From: GCA-2717185 sp047517345
GTDB taxonomy: Bacteria; Pseudomonadota; Alphaproteobacteria; UBA8366; GCA-2717185
Direction: 5' to 3'
Length of the DNA stretch: 6,268 nt
NCBI GenBank assembly: GCA_047517345.1
Contig: JAKZTB010000259.1
Location: 1 to 6,268, forward strand
Numbering within the stretch: position 1 is the stretch's first letter; each line of letters begins with the position of its first letter. Below are positions 6,191-6,268 of the stretch, one piece after another. A program made the position numbers and the translations under genes. The notes under the pieces were generated by a model. The model saw only the letters and a list, made by a program, of their open reading frames with translations, did no database searches and had not been told where the DNA came from.

Positions 6191-6268
6191 CTATGAAATC
6201 ACCTTCATGATCCATGGATAGGCGCAGAGGGTTCGCATACGATCCGGTTCTGCGATGAGGTCGATCCA
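6191..6268 (-). CDS. C-terminal fragment of an unidentified minus-strand gene, possibly a transposase
   Basis: An open frame enters from the right edge and ends at TAG (6193-6191) after 25 codons. It reads WIDLIAEPDRMR and then TLCAYPWIMKVIS. The pattern of a short helix, Asp-Arg-x-Arg and a hydrophobic Tyr-Pro-Trp-Ile tail resembles what I recall at the end of some DDE transposases of the IS630 type. This is a memory-based guess on few residues and could be wrong. The fragment reads towards the dehydrogenase gene, leaving 115 bases between its stop and the 6075 start. No terminal inverted repeat can be established from the window. Confidence 0.35.
   Translation of the reverse strand, partial: WIDLIAEPDRMRTLCAYPWIMKVIS

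Noticed and set aside
6195..6230. TCCATGGA and ATGAA-6-TTCAT dyads near the right edge
   Set aside because: They are short and lie within or across the end of the partial coding frame, so chance or coding constraint explains them.

Overview
The window is a moderately GC-rich bacterial chromosome segment. Its four complete genes all lie on the minus strand, and a gene fragment runs off each edge. The phosphoserine aminotransferase looks like the divergent form typical of Alphaproteobacteria, and it sits directly upstream of a long-type serA. I therefore infer an alphaproteobacterium (Rhodospirillales-like or an environmental relative), from family resemblance only.

Layout in transcription order, from right to left. 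Positions 6268-6191 hold the last 25 codons of an unidentified minus-strand gene, possibly a transposase tail. After a 115-base gap with a candidate promoter and a perfect 9-base DnaA-box match comes a beta-decarboxylating dehydrogenase of the tartrate/D-malate type (6075-4999). After 134 bases comes a 609-residue SLC13/DASS-type transporter with a cytoplasmic insert that looks like two RCK_C (TrkA-C) domains (4864-3035). A 177-base regulatory-looking gap with two candidate promoters, a perfect palindrome and a GC-rich hairpin next to the ribosome binding site precedes serC (2857-1721). serC is followed after 15 bases by serA (1705-128). At the left edge a plus-strand gene ends at position 80 and converges on serA; no intrinsic terminator is visible in the 47 bases between the two stop codons.

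How the genes fit together: serA and serC catalyse the first two steps of phosphorylated serine synthesis (3-phosphoglycerate to 3-phosphohydroxypyruvate to O-phosphoserine) and almost certainly form one operon. The dehydrogenase and the anion transporter plausibly form an uptake and oxidation pair for D-malate or tartrate. Because enzymes of this dehydrogenase family can release D-glycerate from meso-tartrate, and D-glycerate is one phosphorylation from the SerA substrate, the four genes could be metabolically linked. That link is inference, and no glycerate kinase is present here.

No clearly new system is visible. The points most worth checking are the serC leader, the unusual Thr-Lys in the second half of the transporter, and the DnaA-box match overlapping a candidate -10 element.
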